A DNA stretch of 64,000 nucleotides from assembly GCF_003573695.1 (NCBI RefSeq), contig NW_020621936.1, positions 10,292,001 through 10,356,000 of the forward strand, given 5' to 3'. Below, in pieces: positions 22,671 through 34,712 of the stretch (positions are counted from its first letter, which is position 1; each line of letters begins with the position of its first letter). The translations under genes were made by a program, and so were the position numbers. This stretch comes from Papaver somniferum. Lineage: Eukaryota; Streptophyta; Magnoliopsida; Ranunculales; Papaveraceae. Under the pieces are notes generated by a model. The model was not told where the DNA came from. It was given only the letters and a program-made list of their open reading frames with translations, and did not search any database.

Positions 22671-23296
22671 AGAGTTCTTTTGAACTTGTGCTTAATGGTA
22701 ATATCTTGCGGGGAGTGCGGCTGTGGAATTTTATAGGGGTTATCTTGTATCTTAAAACTCCTTGATGAATGCTGTTAGCTTCGGCTATAAGATTGCATCT
22801 AAATTTAAGATGATGTGTATCTTTTCTTTTGGTCATGAAATGTCTCTCGTGGAAATTTCATTATGAACCCGTTCTTTTACTTTTGCCAATTTTATTGACA
22901 AAAAGGGGGAGAAATATTGTAGTTCACACTACTAATACATATGGTTTTCGGATCATTGTGTAAGGGGGAGTGGTTTCCGTGATTGAGAAGACTAAGGGAG
23001 AGTGATACATATCACCATAATATTATTGTTAAAGTCGTGATGCAATTGGACTTTGATGTTTCATAATAGTACTATGACACTGTGTAATAATGATCGAGAA
23101 TCTCGATTTCTCTCATTATTCTTGCTATGGACCTTCAAAAACGATGATACTAAACTTACAATCTTTGGGATCATTAGAGTACTTGGAAGGACGTGGATTT
23201 CAAGGAACGTTGAAGATTAGACTATGGAATAGGAGCCACTAAAGTTTATCTTTTTTGTATTCCATATGTATTAATAGTTTTGTCACTAAAAATTGA

Positions 23297-23308
23297 CAAA
23301 GGGGGAGA
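23297..23308 (+). other. Element A polypurine tract
   Basis: The purine run AAAGGGGGAGA lies directly before the 3' LTR start at 23310 and would prime plus-strand DNA synthesis. Confidence 0.8.
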
Positions 23309-23309
23309 T

Positions 23310-25749
23310 TGTTAGAGCATTGCTCGGTCAACCTCGCATGCATTGCTATATCAAGCATATTTGTCAATGTTAGTGATCAAAACTATAAATATTGATTTCT
23401 AGCCTATTAGCTAAGTCTCGGACTAGGATAGGAAAAGTGTAGTTGAGCTCAAGGACTTCATGGTGGTTCAACGACAACGACGAAGATCTGCACAAGGAAC
23501 CGTGGAACTTCAACAACAAAAAGGTATGTGAAGACTTGAACTTATCTATCACTCAAAAGTATATCTATTCTATCTCCTACTTCTTATGAGACAAAAGTCG
23601 TATGCTATATAGACTAGATCAAACATATTTGATATTTCGAGCTGAGTATTCAATGCTTATCTTTTTCTCGAAATTCATGTGTTGGTAAAGCGTCTCGCCT
23701 TGATCAGGTTTATCTTCACCTAGTGACGAAAGTCATGAAAAGTTTCAATCACTTTTTGAGAATTGCTCTGACGTGAAACAATCTGTGAATAACGGTTATA
23801 TAGCGTCCTCTGAGAATGTCTCAATGATTGAAATGAGAGTTTAGATTACATAACCATGTATTCCTTGAACCAAAGTTCTTCGAACTTTGTTGAGCAAGTG
23901 AAATCGGTAGGATTGTGGAATTGGCTTGCCAAGTCCGCGAACCCAGTCCGCAGACTCAGTCCGCGAACTGTCGGAAGTTCTCGACCGAGAATTTCTGCTG
24001 GGATTTCCAAAACTCGTTTGTGTGCTAAGTCCGTGAACTCAGTCCGCGAAACCAGTCTGCGAACTAGAGGAAGTTCTCGACCCGAGAATTTCTGCCGATT
24101 TTCGAAAACTCAACCGATGACCTTAAGTCCGCGAACTTGTATGTGAGCTTAAGAGGTTATGATCTAAAGATGTGCTCTGAACATGAAACATTAAATTACT
24201 AAGGAATGCTTTATGCAAACCGTGGATATAATGTTCATGAGCCGGTTCAATCGAATCGACATCATCTTTGTATCAATTTTGTCTTGTGTAGTTACATAAG
24301 ATCTCATAGCAATTGATCAACTCTCTAACTAGTTCGTTTGAGTCAAGTGAACTAGTTATAGTTAATGAGGAACCAGGTTAATATGATAAGCTCATATGGT
24401 TAACCTTTTGGTTAACATGTTGAACCAACATAAGCGTACACGTTTGGGCTGGTTTTCACGAACCTATAAAACGTTTACCACAAGTGTGTTTGACAAGCTA
24501 TACTTTTCGATCTAACATTTGAGAAATATTAGCTTGAATCTAAACTAGGTTTTCATCTAACGGTGGATATGGATTGCTTTGTACTTAAGGCAAAACCCTG
24601 ATTTGAAAACTATATATATGAGACATCTAGATAGAGAAAAACTGAATGCCCACACGTCTGTGTGATACTAGTGCGCTTGCTAGAGTCGATCTCCATTAAC
24701 CCTTGAGTTTCTTCTCTAAATTCGGGTTAACGACTTACAGACTTCATTGGGATTGTGAAGCCAGACTGATACTACTTTTATCGTAGTTGTGTGATCTGAT
24801 CTTACTTTTCTATCGTACGAGTACAATCGATTTGATTGGCTTGAGAAAGTTTGAGTTCTCCTATAGGTAAGATAAAGAAGTCACGAACATCTTCGTCTCA
24901 CTGTTCGTGATTCCTCGATGATCCGCTTGTGTGGTCAGGAAGGATTATTGAGAGGTGATTGATTAATCTAGGCTGTTCTTCGGGAATATAAGACCGGATT
25001 ATCAATTGGTTCATGTTATCTTTATTTGATATCAAAAGACGGAACAAAACCTAGGGTTTATCTGTGGGAGACATATTTATCCTTTGATAGACTTTTCTGT
25101 GTGAGACAGATTTGTTTATTATCGAAGCCTGCGATTTTGGGTCGTAGAAACTCTTAGTTGTGGGTGAGATCAGCTAAGGGAATCAAGTACGTAGTATCCT
25201 GCTGGGATCATAGGCGTAGGGGTGTAACTGTACCTTGTATCAGCGGGAGACTGATAGGGGTTCAACTATAGTCCAGTCCGAAGTTAGTTTGCAGTAGGCT
25301 AGTGTCTGTAGCGGCTTAATACAATGTGTATTCAATCTGGACTAGCTTTCGGGGTTTTTCTGCATTTGCGGTTTCCTCTTTAACAAAACTTCTGGTGTCT
25401 GTGTTATTTCTTTTCCGCATTATATTTTATATAATTGAAATAATACAGGTTGTGCGTTAAGATCATCAACTTCTCTAATCCAACCTTTGGTTGTTGATTG
25501 TAGTTGATTGATCCTTGGACATTGGTCTTTGGTACCATCCAAGTTATCTCTCTTTGATAAAGACTTGCAGATTTTTATTTGCTTGAGTAAAGATCAAATC
25601 GAGAGATTGAGATAATAACTCCTTGAGATACTTTTTATTTAGATTGAGTCTGACTGTCTAGTTGATTCTCTAGCAAAGTATTTCGGAGTTTGTCCATACA
25701 GATTGCTAAGCGAAATATTGGGTAGTGTTGTTAGATCCCCGTTTTTTCA
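23310..25749 (+). repeat. Element A 3' LTR (full length, 2440 bp)
   Basis: It begins TGTTAGAGCATTGCTCGG and ends in TTTTTTCA. A TATA-like CTATATATATGAG at about 24611-24623 is followed by the conserved block starting CTTAGTTGTGGG at 25152. Repeated AGTCCGCGAACT words occupy about 23930-24130. It is the reference copy for the other Copia LTRs in this window. Confidence 0.85.
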
Positions 25750-25754
25750 CAACG
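25750..25754. repeat. Element A target-site duplication, right copy (CAACG)
   Basis: It matches 18752-18756. The C 5' LTR resumes directly after it with GTCCCCCTTCTATCTT, as in the uninterrupted copy at 48529. Confidence 0.92.
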
Positions 25755-26709
25755 GTCCCCCTTCTATCTTAAATGCAAAATCTTAGTCGTCCAAGGCTAC
25801 CATCCAACGCATGGCGAACTTTGGCCCCAGCTTGGTCGCGCCTAATAAAGCCAAAATCCTAACTTTTGGCCGCGCCTAAACCAGATCATATTAAATCCAT
25901 ACTGATCATACTTTCATGCCACGGGCTACCAAGCAAAGGGTTGAAATAATCGACGGCTACCCTTGTTCTCAAGATTCAAAATCTCGACCGTCGAAGGTCA
26001 CCACCGAGCCGGCAAGTCCCAGCTCAACTTTCCGAACAACAACAACATGCTGCATGTTTTCCACGAAAACACTCGAGACATCAAACACATGTCACAAACT
26101 GGGGGATTCTCTTTGGGTATTGGTTTGGCGGTTTACAACGTGCAGCGTACACTACGCCTGTTATAATAAAGTGTAATAAGAATGGGGCGGTTATTAAACA
26201 TGGGAAGTAATGATTAAACACTTTCTTTTATGGAACATCAATTCCAAGCGTGACCGGTCATCACCTCCTCCCATTTACTCACCCATTTACCATTTCTTAA
26301 TGAGACCAGAGTAAGTTTCACTTCGACTTGTATAAATAGGTCTTACCTATTTCCACCGAACAACAAGTTCAGTCAGGAGCAATAAAACATTCAGAAAACA
26401 TTCGTTAGCTTTCCATCTGCTAGCTTCCTACTTTCTGATACAAGTCGTGAAACAACTACTCTTCCAGAATCAACTATTCTGGTCTCAGCGCTTTCTCTGC
26501 TTCCCTCCCCGAAACCAACCCATTCTTCTTCACTTTGTGTCCGAAGCAAGTCTGGAACGACCATTTCTTGGTTTAGGCCGGATTTGTACAGATTGATCTC
26601 TCGAATCTAAAGTACTCCCTTGCAGTACATTGTTTAGGGTTTAAATTCGTTTCTCACCCACATACCCGAAAAAACCAAAATCAGCAGAAACCGTTTTCAC
26701 CCTCAAACA
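25755..26709 (+). repeat. Element C 5' LTR, second part
   Basis: It continues the LTR after element A and ends TTTTCACCCTCAAACA at 26709. It matches 48529-49008 and 63314-63786 of the 3' LTR. A TATA box TATAAATA at 26331-26338 with downstream CACCGAACAACAAG marks the likely transcription start. The uninterrupted target of element E (GGAAC) is at 26232-26236. Confidence 0.88.
26331..26338 (+). promoter_or_regulatory. TATA box of the C 5' LTR
   Basis: TATAAATA in the context CTTGTATAAATAGGTC lies about 370 bp before the LTR end. It is conserved at 63408-63415 in the 3' LTR. Confidence 0.65.
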
Positions 26710-26730
26710 ATTGGTGACTACAGTGGGAGG
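26710..26730 (+). other. Element C primer-binding-site region
   Basis: ATTGGTGACTACAGTGGGAG directly follows the LTR. The equivalents are GATTGGCGACCACTGTGGG in D and GATTGTCGACCACAGTGG in E. It resembles the TGGCGACTCCACTGGG-type primer sites described from memory for Ogre/Tat elements, but the tRNA could not be verified. Confidence 0.6.
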
Positions 26731-28060
26731 TTGATCTTTCGGTCATGATGTCAATTTTCAATCCTCGATCTCATACCTCAACTCAGACGTCAAGACAGTA
26801 GAATCAAACGATCCGCCCGACTCAATTACCAGGCGACTCGATTATCAGTCATTACACATCAAAGGACAACTGGGGACTTCCGAGGGATTTTGGAAGTAAA
26901 TGATCCGTCCAGGGATCCGCAACACTACAAGGAATGACTGGGGACTTTCCACAGTCATGGAGACGTTTCCCACAAAGCTCGGTCTAACGCCCGGAAGATT
27001 CCCTTTCATCAGGAAGAGCTGAAAAACCGAGTAAATCGTGCCTAGACAAAATACATAGTTTGCTATTTCCAAGTTTTCACGGGAATGATAAAACCGATAG
27101 TCATGTTATGTTTCGTTTCATGTCATCTACCAACACACGGTTCCATGGTTTTCCTGGGACGTTTACGTCGCTTTCAATCGTAACCAAGACAACATCATTC
27201 CAAAACAATCCATTCCAAAATAATTCATTCCAAAAGAATAATTCAAAACCCTCATAGATAACAATTATCTATCAATTCAAATCAAACCATAAACCAAGCG
27301 CTTTGTTTGCCTTTCAAAAAAGAAACAGTCACCTACCCGTACGTGCCTACTTTGCATAATAATGAATACCCGTCATAATTCATGAGGTAGCCGACGTTAC
27401 TACGGTGATATTCGAAAAGGAATTGTTTATGATGAAGTATTTCTACAATTTTATGAAAGGCATACCCACGACCAGGTTTTACATCAGTTTCAGAAGAACA
27501 ATATTTCTACAGATTTATGGAAGGCATACCTATGGCTAGGGTTTGCACCAACACAAGAAAAACAAGAAAACAAATTGAAAGAAAAACGCTGGAGTAAATA
27601 CCTGGAATATGCTTTCCCACTTTATTGCTACCGCGCCATGCCAAGTCAGCGCCGTGCCAAGCTAGCGTCGTGCCAAGCCAGCGTCCACGCTAAGCCAGCG
27701 CCTTTCCAAGTCAAGCGTCCACGAAAAACCAGCTCCCATTCCAAGCCGATCCAGCGCTAAAAACTTGCATCTTTCCAGCGCCACAGCCTGCATCCCCTCC
27801 AACGCTGACAACTTGCATCCCTCCAGCGCTAACATCTTGCATCTTCCCAGCGCCAACATCTTGCATCCTTCCAGCGTTGCTCTTGAACGCCCATTAGAAG
27901 GGATTAACAATCCAATTTCATCACACGTAAAGATCAGGAATGACTTCTCCAAAATCGAGGCAAAGAAGATCAGCAACCCCCTTGAGTTCACAAAGACCCT
28001 CTTCCTGTCAGGAACTGCATGATTTCCAGGGACTTCGCCCACAAAATCGTGCAGTCTATG
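26731..28060 (+). other. Element C internal region, no gene recognised
   Basis: No gag domain is recognisable. At about 27630-27880 a short repeat of the type CCAGCGCTAACATCTTGCATC occurs around six times with variation. Short open frames here are not supported by any motif. Confidence 0.5.
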
Positions 28061-28290
28061 ATGAAACACTTATGTGAGATTATGTATTTCCCCAAGGCGC
28101 AGCGTCAAGACATATTTGCATCCCTCAACCGCACTGCATCAGGGAAGCAGATGTTTCTAACCAGAGACGTCGTTCCCAAACCCTAACCTCTCCTGGAAAA
28201 CACGATTGATAAATGAAACTGGGGACTCCTAACCATTGTTCGCTTGAAGGGTGTCCAGTTTTACAACACACTGAATAACGCAGCCGCTCC
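28061..28290 (+). pseudogene. Element C gag-protease remnant
   Basis: The translation gives LCEIMYFPKAQRQDIFASLN followed by RTASGKQMF, then (after a stop) NWGLLTIVRLKGVQF. This parallels VCELLYLSRSHRDDIFAALN and DWGLLTMVHLKGNEF in the protein of element D just before its protease active site. The active-site aspartate region itself is not recognisable in C. The fragment shows that C descends from an element like D and E and has lost nearly all coding capacity. Confidence 0.65.
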
Positions 28291-30833
28291 GCTTTAATGT
28301 TCGCTCCAACAACCACTTCACTTCAACGTCCTCCAGCAACGACTCCGCTTCAACGTTCGCTCCAACAACCACTTCACTTCAACGTCCGTTTGGCTTTTTA
28401 AGTTTCAACATCCTCTCCAAGGACCGAAGCTGCTTCAACAACGCTTCTTCCTGCAAAGGGTCACACCACCACGTTCCTCATGTCAAGGATCATGATCACA
28501 ACCAGCCATTATTCGTAGTTATGGCTGCCTTTTAATCCATCCCGCCAAAACTCGTGATCATGGACAGTTTGCTCGCTAATGCATCCAGCCGATCCTTATA
28601 CTTCCATGGATGCCCATACAGTTCCAGCCAACCTACTTTGTTACCACGACAATGCAGTCTCTTCTGATTACATCTGTTACCAAGAACTGTTGCCGCTCAT
28701 TTGTTGATACCAGCCAGAGCTTCATCACAACAGCAATCACTACAAAGATGGAAACATGTAAACCATACTTGGGGACTGAGGATATACACGGAATCCCTTC
28801 ACTGTCAAAGCTCAGGTGACACAGTCAACCAAAAGGCCATGGTCACAACAAAGTCATATACTCTTCAAGGGTGCAACGCAAGAATAACATCACCTCTCTG
28901 TATAGAAGACACCTTCGACACTCTACGAGGCCGCGGAGGATCCCAAGCCTTCCCAGAGGAAACAACTTCAGAAACTAAAGAAAAGCGCGACTGGGCACTG
29001 ATCATCGCAGTCCATCCCGACGACCATCAAAGATTCGTGAGATAACTCCAGAGATGCGGCTGAAACAGTTTACCGAAGAAACAGAGGGAGTCACGATAAA
29101 CAACATAACTCTATCATTTTTTACCTCTTCGATACCCAGAATATTTCATCCATGTGGTATTCTGAGCATCCCGGCATCATATCCAGAAGAATACAATAAG
29201 CTTGCATCAAATCCTGTGGACGTGGATTCAAGGCGATGCAATGAAAGTACGCTACACATGGGGACTACCAACATGGGACGCTTTCACTCCCCTCAACCAG
29301 GTTATTTATAATTTCAACATCATCACTGTCGAAGTTTTACGCAAAAGTTTCTCAACATGAAGTCGTACATATGCACCGAAGACTCCAAAAGCACGCCACA
29401 GAGATACATTCACATATTCGGCCATGACCATCAGATCAAACGGAAGTATAACTGGGGACTGTTCACCGAGTCCCATTCCATACGATAGTCCAAGATTCAG
29501 AAGATGGTTCTAAGGATGTATCTTGAAACAAATTCCTTGAAGACTTGATAGCAACACAACGGCGACAAAATGTCTCCCAACTCAACTGTTTCAAAATGTG
29601 TCTTCGGAAGATTTCTACCATACAATCATCCACAACATATCATCATCGCGATCAGAGGATCCAGACACTGAACAACCTAAAGTCAAGGATGGCCGACAAC
29701 GCAACAACAATACCCAAGATTAGCCCCGACATGATCGTTTTCGAGCATATACTTCATCCATTCATCCCAAGAATGCAGTGGAGTTTTGGTAAATTTTGGA
29801 ATCCACTGGAGAGACACTGCAGATGAAAGCACGGATCCAGACGAGCAACAAAATAGGGTCGATACCTCTTTTCATGCGGAAGGAGTTTCTAGAGTTTGAA
29901 CATAATGAAGATTCATTCTTGCTCCATGAATGGGAATAGATGACTGGGAGCGACTATACCACCTCGGGTCCGCAACATCCCTCATGAATTCTTCCTGAGT
30001 TTCAATGTCGGGCCGTTTTCACCTCCTCAACGAGCTCAAAACCTAAATATTCCCGCGTAAGGAGATAGGAAATTATTTTCCGTCAGATGGATGGGCGGAC
30101 CGTCGAAATCTGAGTTCGTACGAGAATTTTACAACGATTCTACTAAGGAGCGCTAATTAGGGTTTCGGCATGCCAAACCCTAATTTAGACAAAGTTGTCA
30201 GGCGTCATCACCACCATTTGATAGCCGAAGTTACAGTGTCATCACCATTCCCACCATTCCAAGCCGACCGATGTTGATGGCTCCATTTCAAGCCGACCGG
30301 TGCCGACGGCTCCATTCCAAGTCGACCGATGCTAACGGCTCCATTCCTATTTAAGTCAAGTAAGAAAAAGAGGCAATCGGGCCAGCGAAGACAAATCACC
30401 ATGCCAAGCCGTCCGCACCATGCCTTGGACCCACCACACCAAGCCGCCCGCGCATGCTTTGCCTCACCAAATCGCGCCTTTCCATGGCCGCACCATGCCA
30501 AGACATCCGCGCCATTGCCTTGGTCCCACCATGCCAAGTCGTCCGTGCCATGACTTGTCGCGCCAACACCAACAACTCTCCAAGCTAGCGTCATGATGTT
30601 CCCTAACGCATAACCAGACTAAGCCGTTCATTTTAATCTCACCACTCCACGGTCTGCACCACCAGTACAATTAATGCGAGTCCACCTACACGGGAAGCAC
30701 AATCTCTCCTTACCTCTCGAAAAAGGTTAGTCGGACCTTCCTGACCATCTTTTCATGACTTGTCGTTTCGATTTTTGTCCTTGACCGCCATCATCTTATG
30801 CTTACCTCGCAACAACATTCCTGTTCCGAGCTA
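28291..30833 (+). other. Element C internal region, non-coding
   Basis: No domain is recognised. A short repeat built from CTTCAACGTTCGCTCCAACAA lies at 28280-28390. The word TGGGGACT recurs at intervals, probably from repeated decay of the coding frame that in D reads DWGLL. The stretch 30395-30560 contains CCATGCCAAGCC-type words also found in the C LTR (18540-18700). Confidence 0.45.
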
Positions 30834-30847
30834 AGCAGGGGACTTAA
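30834..30847 (+). other. Element C polypurine tract
   Basis: AGCAGGGGACTTAA directly precedes the 3' LTR. Element D has the identical tract on the minus strand at 35671-35655. Confidence 0.75.
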
Positions 30848-31047
30848 TGTTGATGGTGGTTTTTAGCTTAGGGTTAAAATAGTAAAACTGTACATCCGAC
30901 ATGACGTCACTATGACCATTAGTACATTTATTGAATCAATCATCATGCTTACGTAAGAATTACCGGGGTACCTTTTTTCTACACGGGTCATGTTCCACGG
31001 CAGAACCCTTAACATTGACTAACATCAGCTAAACCCTAATTCTTATT

Positions 31048-31700
31048 CTACCGCGCCAAGGCATGCCAACCATGCCAGCCGTACCACTGTGTCAATGGCA
31101 AACCATGCCAGCCACATCTACCGCGCCAAAGCATGCTAACCATGCCAGCCGCACCACTGTGCCAATGACAAACCGTGTCAGCCACATCCGCTCCAAGGCA
31201 TGCCAACCATGCCAGCCGCACCACTAGGCCAATGGCAAACCATGCCAGCCACATCCGCGCCAAGGCATGCCAACCATGACAGCCGCACCACTATGCCAAT
31301 GGCAAACCATGCCAGCCACATCTACCGCGCCAAGGCATGCCAACCATGCCAGCCGCACCACTGTGCCAATGGAAAACTATGCCAGCCACATCTACCGCGC
31401 CAAGGGATTCCAACCATGCCAGCCGCACCACTGTGCCAATGGAAAACTGTGCCAGCCACATCTACCGCGCCAAGGTATGCCAACCATGCCATCCGCACCA
31501 CTGTGCCAATGGCAAACCGTGCCAGCCACATCTACCGCGCCAAGGCATGCCAACCATGCCAGTCGCACCACTGTGCCAATGGCAAACCGTGTCAACCACA
31601 TCTACCGCGCCAAGGCATGCCAACCATGCCAGCCGCACCACTGTGCCAATGGAAAACCATGCCAGCCAATCTACCGCGCCAAGGCATGCCAACCATGCTA
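31048..31700 (+). repeat. ~68-bp minisatellite in the C 3' LTR (about 10 units)
   Basis: It is the same unit as at 17034-17630. The copy number is about one higher and point differences are scattered, so it has changed a little since insertion. Confidence 0.85.
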
Positions 31701-31872
31701 GCCACACCATACGCCAATGGCATGCCAAACCCTTGACCCCACCATGCTAATCCAACTGCACCATGCGCCAGTGGCATGGCCAAACACTTGTCCCCACCGT
31801 GCCAAATATCCGTGCCATTTGCCTTGGCCCCATGCCATGCTGTCCTTCCCTTCACGGCAGCTAAAACAAAGG

Positions 31873-31877
31873 CCTGT
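31873..31877. repeat. Element D target-site duplication, left copy (CCTGT)
   Basis: The right copy is CCTGC at 47606-47610. The uninterrupted C 5' LTR has CCTGC at 17810-17814, so the left copy has acquired one C-to-T change. Confidence 0.8.
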
Positions 31878-32267
31878 TGTGGATGGGGAAAAACGGGTCG
31901 CCGGTTTTTCGGGAAGTGGAGAGACGAGCGTGGTGTCGAGACTCCTCGAGAGGGAAAAATGTTAATCCTCATACAGATGCACCGCTGCAAATGGGGTGCT
32001 TAGATTCGGGAAATCAATCTGTATGACTCCAGCCTAAACCAAGACAATGGCCGTTCCAGAGTCAATTCGGTCGCAAAGAGGAAGATGGGTTGATCTGTAG
32101 GAGGGAAGCTGATAATTGTGTGGGATCAGTGATGATCGAGGATTGTGGGTGTGTTGAAGGTTTCTGCAATAATGGTGAACTGCTGAAGTTGAGTTCTGTG
32201 AATAAGTTTGTATCAAGTTTTTGACGGAAAACGTTGATACTGATGACTTGTCGTCCTCGATTTTGAC

Positions 32268-32278
32268 TTATTTATATT
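32268..32278 (-). promoter_or_regulatory. TATA box of the D 3' LTR
   Basis: The minus strand reads GCAATATAAATAAGTC. The same element is found at about 44208-44218 in the other D LTR (ATATAAATAAT) and at 52284-52294 in E. It lies about 390 bp before the LTR end. Confidence 0.6.
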
Positions 32279-32713
32279 GCAAGAATGATGAACCACTAAT
32301 CCCTGTAAGCGTGACGGTTTCTTGAGTGAAAGAGTGGGAAAGTGGGAGATAGTGGTAAAGTCAGTTCCATGTCATGTGGAGACTTGACTGATCGTGCACC
32401 CACTACTTTGCTAACTCCTTCAACCGTTTACACGACTTACGCACATTTATCGTTGTGGATGAATCCACGTGCCGTAGACCGCCAGACCAAAACCCTAAGT
32501 GATATCCCCCCATTTGTGACGTGATTGATGTCTCATAAATTGTGGAGTCTGTGAGGCAGACGTGTTTTGATTAGTCAATTGTTGACTGATTAGACAATGA
32601 GTCTAAGTTTGGTGAATCAAGCATGGATGGTGAATTCTCGGCGATTCATGGGTTGAACATGTAGTTCTCTGAAAAGATGTCAGTATGATGAATTACCAAC
32701 TAGTTGAGCGATT

Positions 32714-33065
32714 GATCAAGTATTGCTCAATTCTGCGAATTACGAGAATTTAATGAGCAACTGAGCAAGTATTGCTCAATTCTGCAAATATTGAGAATTT
32801 GATGGACAACTGAGCAAGTATTGCTCAACTCTGCAAATTACTGAATATTAAGAATTTGATGGGCAACTGAGCAAGTATTGCTCAATTCTGCAAATTACTG
32901 AATATTAAGAATTTGATGGGCAACTAAGCAAGTATTTCTCAATTCACCAAATTAACGATTTTGATAATCTGACGTGCAACTGAGCAAGTATTGCTCAATT
33001 CGTTGAATTATCGATGAATTGTCGAATATTGATTATATTCGGGTAATCGAGCAAGTGTTGCTCGA
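32714..33065. repeat. Array of GAGCAA...TTGCTC palindromes (7 copies)
   Basis: GAGCAAGTATTGCTC or a close variant starts at 32714, 32763, 32812, 32869, 32926, 32982 and 33050, about 49-68 bp apart. The last copy reads CGAGCAAGTGTTGCTCG, so both outer bases changed together (T-A to C-G) and the palindrome is kept. A related AGCATGTATGCT lies at about 33770. The array is also in the other D LTR at 44654-45006. Confidence 0.75.
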
Positions 33066-33995
33066 TTCAGCCAATTATTTACTGGTAACGTGACCCAGTA
33101 AAATATCAATTAAAATATTGATGTTGATTAATGAGTCAACGTAAATTTTATTAGTGTTCGAAGAGTGCTCAGAATGATGGTTTCACAGAGCGTTCATTCG
33201 AAAACCCTAATTTTTTGGTCAATCCTCCATCAATCGAAGAATTGCTGAAAATTGATCATGAATCAAGAGGGACCGACCACATGGGATGAGGAGTGTCCAT
33301 GTGGTGCCCAGTGCTCGAGTGAGCACGCACCAGGATTCTCAGTTTTAGAGTTGGTGAGAAATCATGAATAAATGGTGGATTCACCATTTACTGAAAATAT
33401 TACTGGGTTCAGCATTAGGTGTAAAACCTAGGTATGAGAGATGGAACCGACCAAGAGGGCATGGGACCGGATCTTGGTGGTAACGTGACCGATTGTTGGT
33501 CGTTTGGAGGATTCTCCAGTTGGTTGGAGAGTGTTCGGGCCCAGTATGAGCAATTGAGCAAATTAGGTCAGAATTGCGAACACGTGTGGGACTGGCTTCG
33601 TGCAAGCCATACGAACGACCTGGTCGGTTATAGAGGCATGCACGTGTTACCATGATGTATGTGTCCCCATACCGAGAGTTTCGGTATTTTTTGATGCGCA
33701 TTTGAGCAATATCGTGAATTTTCAGAAGAGTTTCATCTTGGCTGAGAATTCTCGATTTTTTGGTGGAATGAGCATGTATGCTCAATTCATCAATATTTTT
33801 AAAAATATTAAAATAAGAATATTTTAATATTTAAAATTTTCGTGAGAGGCTAGCCGACCGTGTGACCATGTTGGCTTTTGGTTTTTCGTGATTCGAGCAA
33901 TATTTGAGAAAATATGGAGAACTCATGAATTTTACTCAAACCCAGGAGTTTCATGAATTGGGAAAATAATAATTATGAGAAATTAGGGATTGCAA

Positions 33996-34459
33996 GGTGT
34001 GGGACCGGCCACGGCTAAGGCATGGCCGGCCGCCCAAGTTTCCCGGTCCCGCACACCTTTCCCTATTTTATTATTATTTTTCATGAATCCTTGAGGTTAT
34101 GGAGAGTCCTTGAAGATATGGAGAATCCATGAAGATATGGAGAATCCATGAGTTTTTATTGAAACAAGGAGTTTAATTATAAAAAGCTTAGGATTGTAAG
34201 GTGTGGGACCGGCCACGGCTTGGGCATGGCCGGCCGGCTGGGTTACTCGGTCCCGCACACTTTTCCTTATTTTATAATATTATTTGGAGAATCCACCAAG
34301 TAATGTAGAATTCACAAGTTTTGCACAAAATAAGGAATTTTGCTAAGATGGAGAACCCTCATGAGTTTATGAAAATAAAATAAGGAAAAATAATGGGAGG
34401 GGCGCGGACCGACCGTGGCTAGGGCACGACCGGCCGGCGGGCCCACCGTGAGCGCCTCC
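33996..34459. repeat. GC-rich hairpin modules in the D 3' LTR (3 units, ~200 bp apart)
   Basis: Units at 33996-34057, 34200-34260 and 34394-34459 have outer arms GGTGTGGGACC with GGTCCCGCACACC in the first, and GGAGGGGCGC with GCGCCTCC in the third. They enclose an inner GGCCACGGC...GGCATGGCC. AT-rich stretches with ATTATTTTATTATT separate them. The arms differ between units but stay largely complementary. Confidence 0.75.
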
Positions 34460-34712
34460 ATTATTTTATTATTATTTTAATGTTTTCTCCTGTTTTGCGA
34501 GGGATTCCCCATTGTTTCATATTTTTGGATGCTCGTTCGTGCATCTGGGTCCTCAGTCGTGCATCACTGTCGAGTATACTTGCACCATTTTTGTGGGGCT
34601 TACTCAGTGATGGTCCAGATGCCCGGTTGTTGAGTATTTATTACTAATTTATGAAATTCAGTGGAGAATAATTCATGAAACTGAGTAATAAAAATGAATA
34701 GTTGTTCATTAT

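Larger units (their letters stand above)
18757..25749 (+). mobile_element. Element A: non-autonomous Copia element (SIRE-like gag) nested in C
   Basis: A has TG...CA LTRs, an initiator-Met primer site, a gag remnant with a zinc knuckle and a polypurine tract, and it is flanked by CAACG. It has no protease, integrase, RT or RNase H. The 5' LTR is 622 bp and the 3' LTR 2440 bp; the difference is one 1818-bp deletion in the 5' LTR. By eye the shared ~600 bp of the two LTRs differ at about 25 positions, roughly 4%. Confidence 0.88.
30848..31877 (+). repeat. Element C 3' LTR, first part
   Basis: It begins TGTTGATGGTGGTTTTTAGC and includes the ~68-bp minisatellite (31048-31700). It is interrupted after CAAAGGCCTG by element D. 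The bases 31873-31877 (CCTGT) are the left target copy. Confidence 0.88.

Noticed and set aside
25916..26176. 86-codon frame, also found at 48640-48948
   Set aside because: It is present in both C LTRs because the LTRs are copies; length and ends differ and there is no recognisable motif.
31200..31750. Overlapping frames of 130-178 codons in the other C LTR
   Set aside because: They are the same minisatellite; LTRs are non-coding and no domain is present.
32714..33065. Regularly spaced palindromes resembling a CRISPR array
   Set aside because: The spacers are related to each other, there are no cas genes, and it lies in a plant LTR present four times.
33434..33655. 73-codon frame repeated at 45374-45595
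   Set aside because: It is duplicated only because it lies in the two D LTRs; no domain, and the D/E comparison shows no frame conservation.
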